Origin: an uncultured Verrucomicrobiota bacterium
GTDB taxonomy: Bacteria > Verrucomicrobiota > Verrucomicrobiia > Verrucomicrobiales > DEV007
Direction: 5' to 3'
Assembly: GCA_902589825.1 (NCBI GenBank)
Contig: CACIUL010000035.1
Location: 1-36,380 of the forward strand
DNA length: 36,380 bases
Under the pieces are notes generated by a model. It was not told where the DNA came from, ran no database searches, and worked only from the letters and a program-made list of their open reading frames with translations. Every line of letters starts with the position of its first letter. Position 1 is the first letter of the stretch. Below, piece by piece: positions 8,478 through 17,567 of the stretch. The position numbers and the translations under genes are program-made.

Positions 8478-10703
8478 TTGAAAAGTTCCTGCCAGCATCC
8501 TGTAATGGGAGTTGTTTTTTTTGCGTTGCTGCTTTGGGTGCCGGCACTCTTCAGCCAGACGATTTTTGTGCCATTTGGTGCGACCTGGAATTATCTTGAT
8601 GACGGTTCCAACCAGGGAGAGGCCTGGTATCATCCGAAATTTGATGACAGCAACTGGGCGAGTGGTCCTGCTGAACTCGGCTATGGTGAGCGTGATGAGG
8701 CGACCTTGATCAGCTACGGTCCATCAGCGGCTAACAAGCACATCACGACATATTTTCGACACGTCTTCAGGATTGCAGATCCTGATATCGTGCCGGGCTT
8801 GAGGTTTGAGATCATTCGTGATGACGGCGCGGTCATTTTTGTCAACGGGAAGCGGGTATTCAGCACCAATATGCCACTTGGGGACATCAACTACCTGACC
8901 CGTGCAGTGACTTCTTTATCAGGGCTCAGCGAGAGAATTCCTGAAACCTTTGTCATGGGCCCGGATATTCTGGTTCCGGGTGAAAACCTGGTGGCCGTGG
9001 AGATACACAAGGCCTCGCCGGCAAATTCAGACCTTAGTTTTGATGTGCGTGTCACGGATGCCATTGGGGCGACGGCCCCGGTCATCGAGAACTGCACATT
9101 GAGAATGAACAGTTCAGAACCGGTTGTGGCCATTTCCTCTGAGCACATCAGTGCCAGTGATATCAGCAGCAACGAAGCCGCCTTGAGGTTCACGGTGAGT
9201 GACCTTGAGTCCGGGTATTTTGAGATGATTACCAATCCGGGAAAGCCGGTAAGTGTATTTACTCAGGGGCAGATCACAGCCGGCCTGGTCCGCTTTGTAT
9301 ACAGCCCGGCAAGCTTTGGTGCAGCCAACGGCGATCTGTTGCTTGCCGATCCCCTGGGGCGCAATGAGATTTCCGGGGTGGTTGCCTCCATCAGGAACCC
9401 CGACCTGCTCTGGGCGATTGAAGACAGTGATAATGGGGCATACCTGCTGGCCCTTGGCACGGATGGAAGTGATCGCGGTGACTGGGTTTTACCCGGGGCT
9501 ACAAATATTGACTGGGAGGATATTGCTGCCGCCACCATTGGCGGCCAGGCGTTTATCTATATCGGTGATTTCGGGGATAATCTCGCCGCTCGTTCGCAGC
9601 AGGCAATCTACCGGGTCAGGGAACCTTTGGCGACGGGGAACTTTGGAGGGGTTGTTCCATTCGCTGATATCGAGAGGATCATTATCCAGTACCCGGAAAA
9701 CCCTCCAGGGGAAAGGGGAGCAGGCAGCCCTGGTATTCCTGCCCGGAGGGATGCCGAGGGAATGCTCATTGATCCTGCCAGTGGCGATATTTATGTGTTT
9801 TCCAAACGTGAGTTCAGGTGTCGAGTTTTTCGCCTTGCTCACCAGGATCGTTATATCGGCTTGCAGACCCTGGAATACGTGGGTGATATGCCTGCCCTGA
9901 TCAGGGATTCTGTCGGGACTGCCACCGCGGTGGATATTTCCCGTGACGGACTGGAGGTGGCTATCCGGAATTTTGAGCATATTTTTCTCTATAGGCGCAA
10001 TGATTTGACGATGTCCCTCGCTGACCTGCTGACAGGAATGCAGGTGGAAGAGTTGCCGTTTGTCGGATCCGCCCCTTATCCTTTTGGAGAACCCAAGGGT
10101 GAGGCCATCTGGTTTTCGGCAAGCGGGAATGCCATTTGCACCCTTGGCGAGAACCTCTCACGGTCAGTCAGTGTGCCCCTGTTCCGTTACCCGAGGCTTA
10201 CCCGGCAATCTCCTCCCGCCTTTTCGATTTCAGTCAGCGACGGGGCATTGAGCACCGGGCCTCAAGCTGCCGCTGTGTTTTTCAACGAGGGACCGGTTGA
10301 AGCCTGGCGTCATGGCTTCTTTACCGTTGATGAACTCAGCAATCCGGCAATGGAGGAGACACTCTGGGGAGATTATGCCGACCCGGATGATGATGGCATG
10401 GCCAATCTCCTGGAGTATGCCTTTGGCTCCAATCCAAGGAAAGCCGGCGAGCGGGGAGGCAATACCCTCCTTACTGCGTCTCCATTTGCTGATACTCCAT
10501 TCTTTACATTCACCTATTACAAGGACCTCAGCCGGGAGGGGATCGACTACCAGGTGGAAATCAGCAATGACGCGATGTCCTGGTTTCCTGTTGGTGATAT
10601 CCTGGTTGCCAGGGAGAATGGAGTGGAAAAACGCCGGGTTACTGTTTCCTCATCCGTGCATCGTGAATGCTGGCTCAGGTTGAGAATCAGCCGCGAGCGT
10701 TGA
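8478..10703 (+). CDS. Secreted multidomain protein: jelly-roll, cadherin/CSPG-like, beta-propeller and Ca-binding C-terminus
   Basis: The product is 741 residues from a TTG start; the alternative ATG at 8505 would remove the only charged n-region residue, so I prefer TTG although neither has a visible Shine-Dalgarno. A signal peptide (VVFFALLLWVPALFSQ) is followed by a galactose-binding-like jelly-roll at about 30-190 (DDGAVIFVNGKRVF) and a cadherin/CSPG-like repeat at about 205-280. A beta-propeller at about 290-570 contains WAIEDSDNGAY, FIYIGDFGDN and EGMLIDPASGDIYVFSKRE. DPDDDGMANLLEYAFGSNP near 634 is a thrombospondin-3/dockerin-like calcium loop common in secreted verrucomicrobial proteins, followed by a short beta module that may serve in sorting. 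The propeller resembles esterase-like/phytase-like folds, but no catalytic assignment is safe. Its stop abuts the convergent double sulfatase with no spacing. Confidence 0.8.
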   Translation: MKSSCQHPVMGVVFFALLLWVPALFSQTIFVPFGATWNYLDDGSNQGEAWYHPKFDDSNWASGPAELGYGERDEATLISYGPSAANKHITTYFRHVFRIADPDIVPGLRFEIIRDDGAVIFVNGKRVFSTNMPLGDINYLTRAVTSLSGLSERIPETFVMGPDILVPGENLVAVEIHKASPANSDLSFDVRVTDAIGATAPVIENCTLRMNSSEPVVAISSEHISASDISSNEAALRFTVSDLESGYFEMITNPGKPVSVFTQGQITAGLVRFVYSPASFGAANGDLLLADPLGRNEISGVVASIRNPDLLWAIEDSDNGAYLLALGTDGSDRGDWVLPGATNIDWEDIAAATIGGQAFIYIGDFGDNLAARSQQAIYRVREPLATGNFGGVVPFADIERIIIQYPENPPGERGAGSPGIPARRDAEGMLIDPASGDIYVFSKREFRCRVFRLAHQDRYIGLQTLEYVGDMPALIRDSVGTATAVDISRDGLEVAIRNFEHIFLYRRNDLTMSLADLLTGMQVEELPFVGSAPYPFGEPKGEAIWFSASGNAICTLGENLSRSVSVPLFRYPRLTRQSPPAFSISVSDGALSTGPQAAAVFFNEGPVEAWRHGFFTVDELSNPAMEETLWGDYADPDDDGMANLLEYAFGSNPRKAGERGGNTLLTASPFADTPFFTFTYYKDLSREGIDYQVEISNDAMSWFPVGDILVARENGVEKRRVTVSSSVHRECWLRLRISRER

Positions 10704-13595
10704 TTATTGCTTGCCACCAGCGGCTTTTTTCCTGGCTTCTTCCAGCAACTCCTTCATTTTCCCCAGTTGAGAGCGCAATGCCGGCTTTGAGGCAAGGTTT
10801 GTATACTCATTCGGGTCATCTTTCAGGTGGTAGAGTTCAGCCAATGATGCCTCCCCCCACTCGGCATAGCGCCAGTCATGGGTGCGAATGGATCGGCCCA
10901 GTCTGGCACCCCGGCTGACCACGGTGTAGGCATATTTTTTCCCGGGAAGGAGCGGATTTTTCAGGAGTGGCACGAGGCTTTTTCCCTGGAGCAGCCCTTG
11001 TGGCTCAAGCCCACAGAGCTCAAGCAGGGTTGGGTGAAAGTCCACAAGCTCGACAAGCGAGTCCGTGCTTGTCCCGGGACGGGTCATGCCGGGTACCCGC
11101 ATCATCAACGGTACACGCGCACACTCCTCAAACAGGGTGACTTTTCCCCACATAAAATGCTCCCCAAGGTGGTAGCCGTGATCCGAGGTGAATACCACGA
11201 TGGTGTTTTCCCAGAGGTTGTGCTCACGCAGGGCATCAAAGAGCATTCCAACCTGCGCATCAATGAATGAGATGCATGCATGGTAGGCTTGGATATACTC
11301 CCTGCGCAGGCTGTCATTTTCGCGTCCCATCTCAAAGCCGAAGGACTGGAAACGCTTGACCATGGCCAGTGGTGGGATGTCATCCCAGTCATTGGCGGGA
11401 CTTAGCGGAAACTTCAATTTCTCCAGGGGGTATTGGTCAAAATATTTTTTTGGAGCAAGGAAGGGCACATGGGGCTTCTGGATTCCGCAGGCCATAAAGA
11501 AGGGCTTTTCACCATATTTTTTTTCATCAAGCCACTTGATAACCTGCCTGACATTTTTGCCGTCCTTGTGCTGTTCATCGCGCAACCCGGTGGGACCATA
11601 CCCCGGTGGTGTTTGTCCCCTCGTCTGTGTGGAGAGTTTTTGAAGATGGGCTTTCCAGTTTTTCCGGTTGGCCCGCAGGTCGACGGAACCGTGCTCTGCC
11701 TCATAGATTTTCCGTGCGTTCGTTATCAGGGGCAGTTCGTCATTCTGAAACATGATTTGTTCGTGCCAGGCCAATTCACCGGGTTGGTGGCGGGTTGAAT
11801 GGAAGATCTTCCCGACACTGGCAGTCCAGTAACCGCTTGCCTTGAACTGTTGCGGCATGGAAACACTTCCCGGGCGGGATTTACGGATATCCCCGGTGTT
11901 ACTGAGAACGCCCGTGCTTTCCGGGTAGAGTCCACTGAGAAATGAGGCGCGGGAAGGTCCGCAGACCGGATACTGGCAATAGGCACGGCGGAAAGTCATT
12001 GAGCTTGCTGCCAATGCATCCAGGGAGGGAGTCCGGATCATTCCGTATCCGGATGGTGAGACATGCGTATTGAGGTCATCACAAACAATGAACAGGATGT
12101 TTGGCTTTTTCCCCGGTGGTGTTCCCTTTTTCTGTTCACGCGCTTTTTTTCGCTCCTCGCGTTTTTGCTCCCGCTTGAGTTCACGTGTTTTCCCTTTGGT
12201 TTTTGGGTGCTTGGCGACCTTCGGTGTGTTGTGCCCGGTTTCAGCAGATGCCACCATTGTGCTCAACCATTTTTCATGGAGCTCAAAAAGCTCGTTGGCC
12301 TTGGTGGTTTTTTTTTCTGCAAGATCCGTGGTTTCCGAGGGATCTTCCTCAAGGTTATACAGGCTGAATTTGTCCCTGAACCCGTGCGCTTTCCAGGTGC
12401 CCTGGCGCACTGCCCATTCTCCCTTCGGGGAACCACTGTTCCAGAACAGGTTCGTGTGGTGGGAGTCTGCTTGGCCGGTGAGCAGTGGCAAAATGCTCCT
12501 GCCATCCATTGGAATGTCATCAGGGGAACTGACACCGGTGGCATCAAGTACTGTTGGCAGGATGTCAATGGAGATGACCGGGGTCTTAATGACGCGCCCA
12601 CCCTTGAACTTTTCAGGCCAGCTCATGATCCATGGGGTCCGAATCCCTCCCTCATTCAGGCTGCCCTTGAAGCCGCGCAGGATTCCATTGTCAGCCTCCA
12701 TGGCCTTGGATCCACCATTGTCCGTGAGGAAAAAGAGCAGGGTATTCCTCCATAACTTCTCGTCTTTTAGCTTTTTGACCACGGCGCCGACTCCAAGGTC
12801 GAGATGGTGCAGCATTGCCATCAGTGTTGCGCGTTTCTCGGATATCCCGGGAAATTTTTCCCTGTAACGTGCAATGTCCTCCTTGGGGGCCTGTGCAGGA
12901 GAGTGAACTGCGTTGTAGGCAAGGTAGAGGAAGAAAGGATTTCCCTTTTTCCGGTCAATGAAATCCACTGCTTCTTCCGTCAGGCGAGTGGTCAAGTAGC
13001 CACGATACTCGTTATCTTTAAGGCGTCGTTTATTGATGTAGACCGGGGCGTAGTCGCTGCCATTTACCCCCTGCAGCTTGAAGTAGTCATGACCGCCCCT
13101 GCCCATGAACTTGTAGCACTCATCAAATCCCCGGTTCATGGCATGCCATTTCAGGAGCGGATAATCATCATCAAGGCCTAGGTGCCACTTGCCGATTGCA
13201 GTGCTGGTAAATTCCTTGGGAAGAAAGGCTGGAAAGATTGGCAGTTTCGGATCAAACCCGCGTCCACCATCCCCGGCGGTGTAGACTCCAACCCGTTGCT
13301 GGTAGTTTCCCAGCATCAGGCCGGCACGAGTTGGTGAGCACACATGCCCGCTGGTGTAAGCCTGCGAGAAAAACACCCCTTCCCTGGCCAGTTCATCCAT
13401 GTGAGGAGTTGCCACTTCCTTTGGGTGATTGGGATTGAAGCTGATATCTGCATATCCCTGGTCATCGGTGAGGATGATGACGATGTTGGGCGGTTGGGTG
13501 GCTTGAGCCAGCGACTGGATTGCCATCAATCCAAGGAAAAACAGCGTTTGCCTGAATTTCATTTTCCGGCCTGGATGTGAATTAGGGGTGCTCAT
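10704..13595 (-). CDS. Double sulfatase: arylsulfatase fused to iduronate-2-sulfatase-like domain
   Basis: One 963-residue ORF holds two complete S1 sulfatase domains. The first, about residues 35-455, has NIVIILTDDQGYAD, VCSPTRAG (Cys86) and FFLTDNGG. A very basic/acidic linker near 465-495 (RELKREQKREERKKAREQ) follows. The second, about 496-960, has NILFIVCDDLNTH, VCGPSRASFLSG (Cys near 545), SVGKIFHS and FTSDHGYHLGEH, matching the iduronate-2-sulfatase-like group. Both keep the C-x-P-x-R Cys and the metal Asp residues, so both look active. A signal peptide begins at Met12 (codon at 13562): MKFRQTLFFLGLMAIQSLAQA; that may be the real start. It follows the acetyl esterase gene by 29 bases on the same strand. 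An alternative is two genes artificially joined by a sequencing error, but the linker reads cleanly. Confidence 0.93.
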   Translation of the reverse strand: MSTPNSHPGRKMKFRQTLFFLGLMAIQSLAQATQPPNIVIILTDDQGYADISFNPNHPKEVATPHMDELAREGVFFSQAYTSGHVCSPTRAGLMLGNYQQRVGVYTAGDGGRGFDPKLPIFPAFLPKEFTSTAIGKWHLGLDDDYPLLKWHAMNRGFDECYKFMGRGGHDYFKLQGVNGSDYAPVYINKRRLKDNEYRGYLTTRLTEEAVDFIDRKKGNPFFLYLAYNAVHSPAQAPKEDIARYREKFPGISEKRATLMAMLHHLDLGVGAVVKKLKDEKLWRNTLLFFLTDNGGSKAMEADNGILRGFKGSLNEGGIRTPWIMSWPEKFKGGRVIKTPVISIDILPTVLDATGVSSPDDIPMDGRSILPLLTGQADSHHTNLFWNSGSPKGEWAVRQGTWKAHGFRDKFSLYNLEEDPSETTDLAEKKTTKANELFELHEKWLSTMVASAETGHNTPKVAKHPKTKGKTRELKREQKREERKKAREQKKGTPPGKKPNILFIVCDDLNTHVSPSGYGMIRTPSLDALAASSMTFRRAYCQYPVCGPSRASFLSGLYPESTGVLSNTGDIRKSRPGSVSMPQQFKASGYWTASVGKIFHSTRHQPGELAWHEQIMFQNDELPLITNARKIYEAEHGSVDLRANRKNWKAHLQKLSTQTRGQTPPGYGPTGLRDEQHKDGKNVRQVIKWLDEKKYGEKPFFMACGIQKPHVPFLAPKKYFDQYPLEKLKFPLSPANDWDDIPPLAMVKRFQSFGFEMGRENDSLRREYIQAYHACISFIDAQVGMLFDALREHNLWENTIVVFTSDHGYHLGEHFMWGKVTLFEECARVPLMMRVPGMTRPGTSTDSLVELVDFHPTLLELCGLEPQGLLQGKSLVPLLKNPLLPGKKYAYTVVSRGARLGRSIRTHDWRYAEWGEASLAELYHLKDDPNEYTNLASKPALRSQLGKMKELLEEARKKAAGGKQ

Positions 13596-13624
13596 TTCAC
13601 AGGGGTGATTTTTCTCTGACGGGA

Positions 13625-14899
13625 TTATTTACTTTTTCGGGGAAGATGGAAGTGCATGCGTATCCAGTCAAAGACAAGGTTGCGGTGTTGGGGGCCAAGG
13701 CTGTGGTTTGCCTTAGGATAGACGTGGTATTCCTTGATCGCTTTAATCCTGTTGTAGACCGCAAAGTTTGTTGGTGGCGGGCATATGGAATCCTGCAATG
13801 CGATTCCCATGAAGACCGGGCAGTCAATCCACGGGGCCATGTTCATCGTGTCAAAGTAGCTCAGGGTTTCCAGCGTCGTTTGCCAGGTGCGGTGCTCCTT
13901 GGCGGCGACCCAGTTATTCATTTCAGGCCAGCTGGTGGTCCTGAAGTATTTTTCCCAGTTGGTGAGGAAAGGAATGGCGGGGGCACAAAGGCTCACCCGT
14001 TTGTCCATTGCGGCGGTCGCCAGGCTCAATCCCCCGCCCTGGCTGCCACCGATCACTGCGATGTTCCCCCTATTTACCTCCTTCCTTGAGATCAGGAAGT
14101 CCATGGCCCTGATACAGTCCATGTATGCCCCCCGGTAGTAGTAGGTATTCTTGGCGTCGAGGCCGCGTATCCAGTAATCCTGTGGTTTGCCGGGGATGTC
14201 CTTCTGGCTATTGCCGTGTCCGCGGACATTAAATGAAAATACAGCCATATCATCGCAAAGGGCGACTGGCTTCATGTTCTGGCCATAGCCCGGAAGTCTA
14301 AGTATGGCCGGGTAAGTTCCGGTGGTTTTGGGCACTTCATACCAGCCGCTGACACGCACTGAATCGAGGCTGTGCATTGTTACCTCATAGACATCGAGTT
14401 TGCCCTTGCTGAGTTTTTCCTGGTGCTTGACTGCGAAGGCTGGCGGGACTTGCTCCAGTTCACGGCGGGCATGGTTCCAGAATTTCCCCAAGTCCGGCTT
14501 GCTGGTAAGTGCAGGGAGAATTTTTTCCGGTGCATAGCCTGCCTGCATGGAATGGGTTTGTGTTTCATTTTCCGTGGCACAGGATACTTCAAGCCGGTAG
14601 AAACCCGGGTTTTTTACCCTTTGGTTAATGATGCAGGTCACGCTCTGCTTTTTCTCAACTGTCCGGTGCTCTTTGCCTGAAGTGACCGGTTGGTTTTCGT
14701 CTGTTTTAAGCTGCCAGGAAATTGCAGTCTTCAGCCTGGTTGCTGACGGGTTGACCAGTTTGATCCTGAAGGAAAGCTCCTCATGCCCGGCGAAGATCCC
14801 GTTCATGGATTGTCCCGTGTCGATAGTGACAATCAGGAGCTTCGCCTGAACGGGAATAACAGGTGCCAGAAAAAGAAAGAATGCGGCTAATGAGCGCAT
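13625..14899 (-). CDS. Secreted CE7-type acetyl (xylan) esterase
   Basis: CE7 enzymes remove acetyl groups from xylo-oligosaccharides and related acetylated glycans. I start the gene at the ATG at 14899, which begins a good signal peptide (MRSLAAFFLFLAPVIPVQA); an ORF start at 14983 would add a non-signal extension. The product is 424 residues: an N-terminal beta domain at about 20-120, then the alpha/beta-hydrolase core with LPGYGQN, the RGHG motif near 228, the nucleophile elbow GGSQGG (Ser near 283), ALQDSICPP supplying the likely Asp, and KANHSLG supplying the His. RGxG and GGSQGG together are the hallmark of the acetyl xylan esterase/cephalosporin deacetylase family. It lies 29 bases upstream of the double sulfatase on the same strand, suggesting coupled deacetylation and desulfation. 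Confidence 0.9.
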   Translation of the reverse strand: MRSLAAFFLFLAPVIPVQAKLLIVTIDTGQSMNGIFAGHEELSFRIKLVNPSATRLKTAISWQLKTDENQPVTSGKEHRTVEKKQSVTCIINQRVKNPGFYRLEVSCATENETQTHSMQAGYAPEKILPALTSKPDLGKFWNHARRELEQVPPAFAVKHQEKLSKGKLDVYEVTMHSLDSVRVSGWYEVPKTTGTYPAILRLPGYGQNMKPVALCDDMAVFSFNVRGHGNSQKDIPGKPQDYWIRGLDAKNTYYYRGAYMDCIRAMDFLISRKEVNRGNIAVIGGSQGGGLSLATAAMDKRVSLCAPAIPFLTNWEKYFRTTSWPEMNNWVAAKEHRTWQTTLETLSYFDTMNMAPWIDCPVFMGIALQDSICPPPTNFAVYNRIKAIKEYHVYPKANHSLGPQHRNLVFDWIRMHFHLPRKSK

Positions 14900-15047
14900 A
14901 CAGGTTGATACGGCTCGTTTTCCAGGAGGGACACCGCTACCGTTTATTTTGTTTTCTATTGTCGGCAGGGCGATTGGCGGCAAATCCGCTTAAGGGTGCG
15001 TTTTGCCTCATGAGGAGAATCATTTGCTCACCCCCTTGTAATCCCAA

Positions 15048-16223
15048 TTATTGGGGAGGCACTGCATTCAGTTGCCGGACTCGATAGAATAGGGTGCGAG
15101 CTGCCTGATCTGGTGAGGTATGAGTGTAGGTGGTGGTGCCTACTTCGCCTATAACCCCGTCACTAAGCTCCTGCCACTCACTCATGTCGGTGCTGATGTC
15201 GATTGCGTATTCACTGCCCGCTGATGAGTTAAAGGCGATACTCATTTGTCCTGCTGCGCTTCGTGTGATGCTGGTGATTCGCAAGGAAGCACTGGGTGCA
15301 GGTGGTGTTATTGTGCCGACCTCAAAGGAATACCAGAGCACGCCACCCACAGCCAATTCTCCGGTTACCGAGTTCTCGGCAGGAGTGGGCTCGAGGACGC
15401 CGACAGGGGTCGGACCGTAATTCAACGTCAAGGTTCCGCCCTCATCACCTCCCACGAAGGTGAATGGCCCCCATATGGTGTCATAGGATCCCACAGCTAG
15501 ATAGTAGGTGCCAGTCTGCAATCCAGTGAAGTTGATCTGGCTTTGGTATATATCGACAAACCCATCTCCATCGAAGTCGAGAAGAGCGTCGTCGTTCGTA
15601 TCGTATAAGATTCCGAATTCAGTCCATACGGCCATTTCCGTATCGATTGTGTTGCCGATGGTATCGACAGTAAATGGAGTGTTTGCTTCGGCTATGACAC
15701 CCAATTCTGTGACATTATCAGGAAAAGAACCGGTAGTGGCAATGAGGTTGTAAGTGAAGGTTGCGTCACCTTCAAAGCTATCGATGCAAATGTAATAGGT
15801 TCCTGGGGGCAGGACGCCAATGACAGCACTTTCTGGCGGACCAAGATCTAGGAACAATAAACTTAATGCATCGGTCTTTGTTAGTCCATTTGCATTTACC
15901 TGCGTTTCCAGGCTGTTAAGTATAAAAACATCGGGATCACCGCTGAGCGAAACGCTTGTTATGTCAAGCCTCATGGTTTCGTTGATCGTGAACTGGAACA
16001 CAATTTCATTTCCCCAGGTAAACGTGTTTTCTATGCCTGTGATGGTATAAGTGTCGCAATTATTAGCCCCAGTCGCTGTGTCGCCACTGAGGGTTGTACT
16101 GCTGCCTGATGCCAATACGCCGAGATCTTCAGAAACGACGAGATCGGCATTCGCTCCGGATATCTGATGCAGAAACACCGGAATGAGTACAAGAATTGCA
16201 AGCGGGTGATGTTTTGACTTCAT
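15048..16223 (-). CDS. Secreted PPC-like beta protein, paralogue A
   Basis: The 391-residue product starts with a signal peptide (LAILVLIPVFLHQISGANA). The body contains two pre-peptidase C-terminal (PPC)-like beta-sandwich units. The first is at about 55-170 (GNEIVFQFTINE, PPGTYYICIDSFEG). The second is at about 185-285 (TGTYYLAVGSYDT) and includes an Asp-rich loop LDFDGDGFVDIYQ that could bind calcium. The C-terminal unit (SITRSAAGQMSIAF to FYRVRQ) is shared with the next gene and recalls the terminal modules of secreted verrucomicrobial proteins. No catalytic motif is visible, so a binding or surface role is likely but unproven. It is clearly paralogous to 16427-17527, and its base composition looks more AT-rich than its neighbours. 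A short CCCAA/TTGGG hairpin overlaps its stop near 15042-15054. Confidence 0.75.
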   Translation of the reverse strand: MKSKHHPLAILVLIPVFLHQISGANADLVVSEDLGVLASGSSTTLSGDTATGANNCDTYTITGIENTFTWGNEIVFQFTINETMRLDITSVSLSGDPDVFILNSLETQVNANGLTKTDALSLLFLDLGPPESAVIGVLPPGTYYICIDSFEGDATFTYNLIATTGSFPDNVTELGVIAEANTPFTVDTIGNTIDTEMAVWTEFGILYDTNDDALLDFDGDGFVDIYQSQINFTGLQTGTYYLAVGSYDTIWGPFTFVGGDEGGTLTLNYGPTPVGVLEPTPAENSVTGELAVGGVLWYSFEVGTITPPAPSASLRITSITRSAAGQMSIAFNSSAGSEYAIDISTDMSEWQELSDGVIGEVGTTTYTHTSPDQAARTLFYRVRQLNAVPPQ

Positions 16224-16426
16224 GTTCTTGGGGGTTTGATGAGTTGTTCTGTCTTAAGGAAGCCTTTGAACAGCAGATTCGTCAAGCGATCAAATTTCCT
16301 TTACGATTGATTTCACGCGACTTATGGAAGTTGAGGGAGGCTTAACCCATTACGGCAGGTGCTTTTCCTGCAGGTTTAAAGACGGCCGCCGATCACGTGG
16401 GTGAAGGCATTCCGGAAATCCCGGGA
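16224..16426. other. 203-base intergenic spacer between the two PPC-like paralogues
   Basis: I see no convincing gene, strong hairpin or repeat here. It separates two same-strand paralogues and is long enough to hold a promoter for the downstream gene, but no clear promoter hexamers stand out. Confidence 0.5.
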
Positions 16427-17527
16427 TCAAGGTTCCCGAACCCTGTAGAACAGGCTGGGTGCCGCAAGGTCGGGCGTTGCATGAATGTAGCTCGTGCTGT
16501 TGCCGCCGCTCATGATGGCATCATCGAGTTCCTGCCAGTTCACCAGGTCATCAGAGATGTCAACGGAATAGAATTTTCCCGGCAAGGAAGCGAAGGTGAT
16601 GCTGATGCTGCCCTCGCTACTGCGTGAAATGTTGCTAATTCTCATCGCCTGATCACCGGGCGGCACTTCGCCCCCGATCTCGAAGGAGAAAAAGATGATT
16701 TCCTTTGCCCCGAGGTTGCCGCTTATTGTGCCGTTCGGGTAATTGAGTTGGTAGCTTCCTGATTCGTCATCATCGGTGGTGATGGCAATAAAATCCGGGT
16801 AATAGTCTGTATCATAGGCACCAAGGCCAATGTAGTAGACGCCCTGTGCCAGTGCCGGGAATTCAATCCTGCTTTGGCGGATTTCCCCGTCAATGTCGTC
16901 GTTTGAGGCGATCAGGTTCCCGTCCTGGTCCCAGATGCCCAGTTCGGTATCGAATATTGACCCTAGGGTATCAATGGAAAAAGGCGAACCAATGGCGGCA
17001 ACCCTCCCCAGCGGTGTGGTGTTCTGGATGTCGAGTTGGTCAGGTGTTGAGAAGGAAAGGGCAATCGCGAAATCCGCGGCAGATTCATCATAACTGTCAG
17101 CACTGAGATAATAGGTTCCCGGTTCAAGCAAACCGAAGGATTCAGTTTCAGGCGGGAAATCCAGCCAGATTTCTCCAAGTGTACCCGTGGCAAAACGGAA
17201 TCCGTCATCGTTTGTGTCAGTCTCCAGACTGTCGAGCAGGAAGAAATCATGATCACCTGTCAGGGAAACACTGGTCAGGTCGAGCAGGAGACGGCTTTCT
17301 ATAGTGAACTGAAACACGATTTCATTACCGTACACATGACTGCCAAAGCTGGAGTAGCGATCCACATTATTGGTTCCGAGGTTGGTGTTGTGGGCGACGT
17401 TGACAGTCCCCGATCCAAGTATGCCGAGGTCGTCATTGACCACAAGGTCGGCACGGGTTGCCGGTGACCAATAGAAAATGGCAATGGCAAGGGCCGGCAG
17501 GAAATAATTGTTGCGCGAAACTTTCAT
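16427..17527 (-). CDS. Secreted PPC-like beta protein, paralogue B
   Basis: The 366-residue product has a signal peptide (FLPALAIAIFYWSPATRA) and the same plan as paralogue A. After the signal comes DLVVNDDLGILGSG (compare DLVVSEDLGVLASG). Then follow GNEIVFQFTI and SLTGDHDFFLLDSLETD, two PGTYY/QGVYY-type PPC-like strands, and a C-terminal module with YSVDISDDLVNWQEL ending FYRVREP. PPC domains occur in secreted peptidases and other exported proteins as stability or binding modules; here they occur without a catalytic domain. It lies 40 bases downstream of the CotH gene on the same strand, so co-transcription is plausible. The function is not known; it may be displayed with or anchored beside the CotH protein. 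Confidence 0.75.
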   Translation of the reverse strand: MKVSRNNYFLPALAIAIFYWSPATRADLVVNDDLGILGSGTVNVAHNTNLGTNNVDRYSSFGSHVYGNEIVFQFTIESRLLLDLTSVSLTGDHDFFLLDSLETDTNDDGFRFATGTLGEIWLDFPPETESFGLLEPGTYYLSADSYDESAADFAIALSFSTPDQLDIQNTTPLGRVAAIGSPFSIDTLGSIFDTELGIWDQDGNLIASNDDIDGEIRQSRIEFPALAQGVYYIGLGAYDTDYYPDFIAITTDDDESGSYQLNYPNGTISGNLGAKEIIFFSFEIGGEVPPGDQAMRISNISRSSEGSISITFASLPGKFYSVDISDDLVNWQELDDAIMSGGNSTSYIHATPDLAAPSLFYRVREP

Positions 17528-17567
17528 CTGATCTGTAGGGACCGATCAACTGGATATTCTTACAGGT

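Noticed and set aside
12070..12867. Long plus-strand ORF of 265 codons
   Set aside because: It lies antisense to the double sulfatase, has no recognisable domain or ribosome-binding site, and reads as a shadow of the basic linker region.
15042..15056. CCCAA/TTGGG hairpin as a strong terminator of the PPC gene
   Set aside because: The stem is only 5 bp, overlaps the stop codon and has no following T-run on the minus strand.
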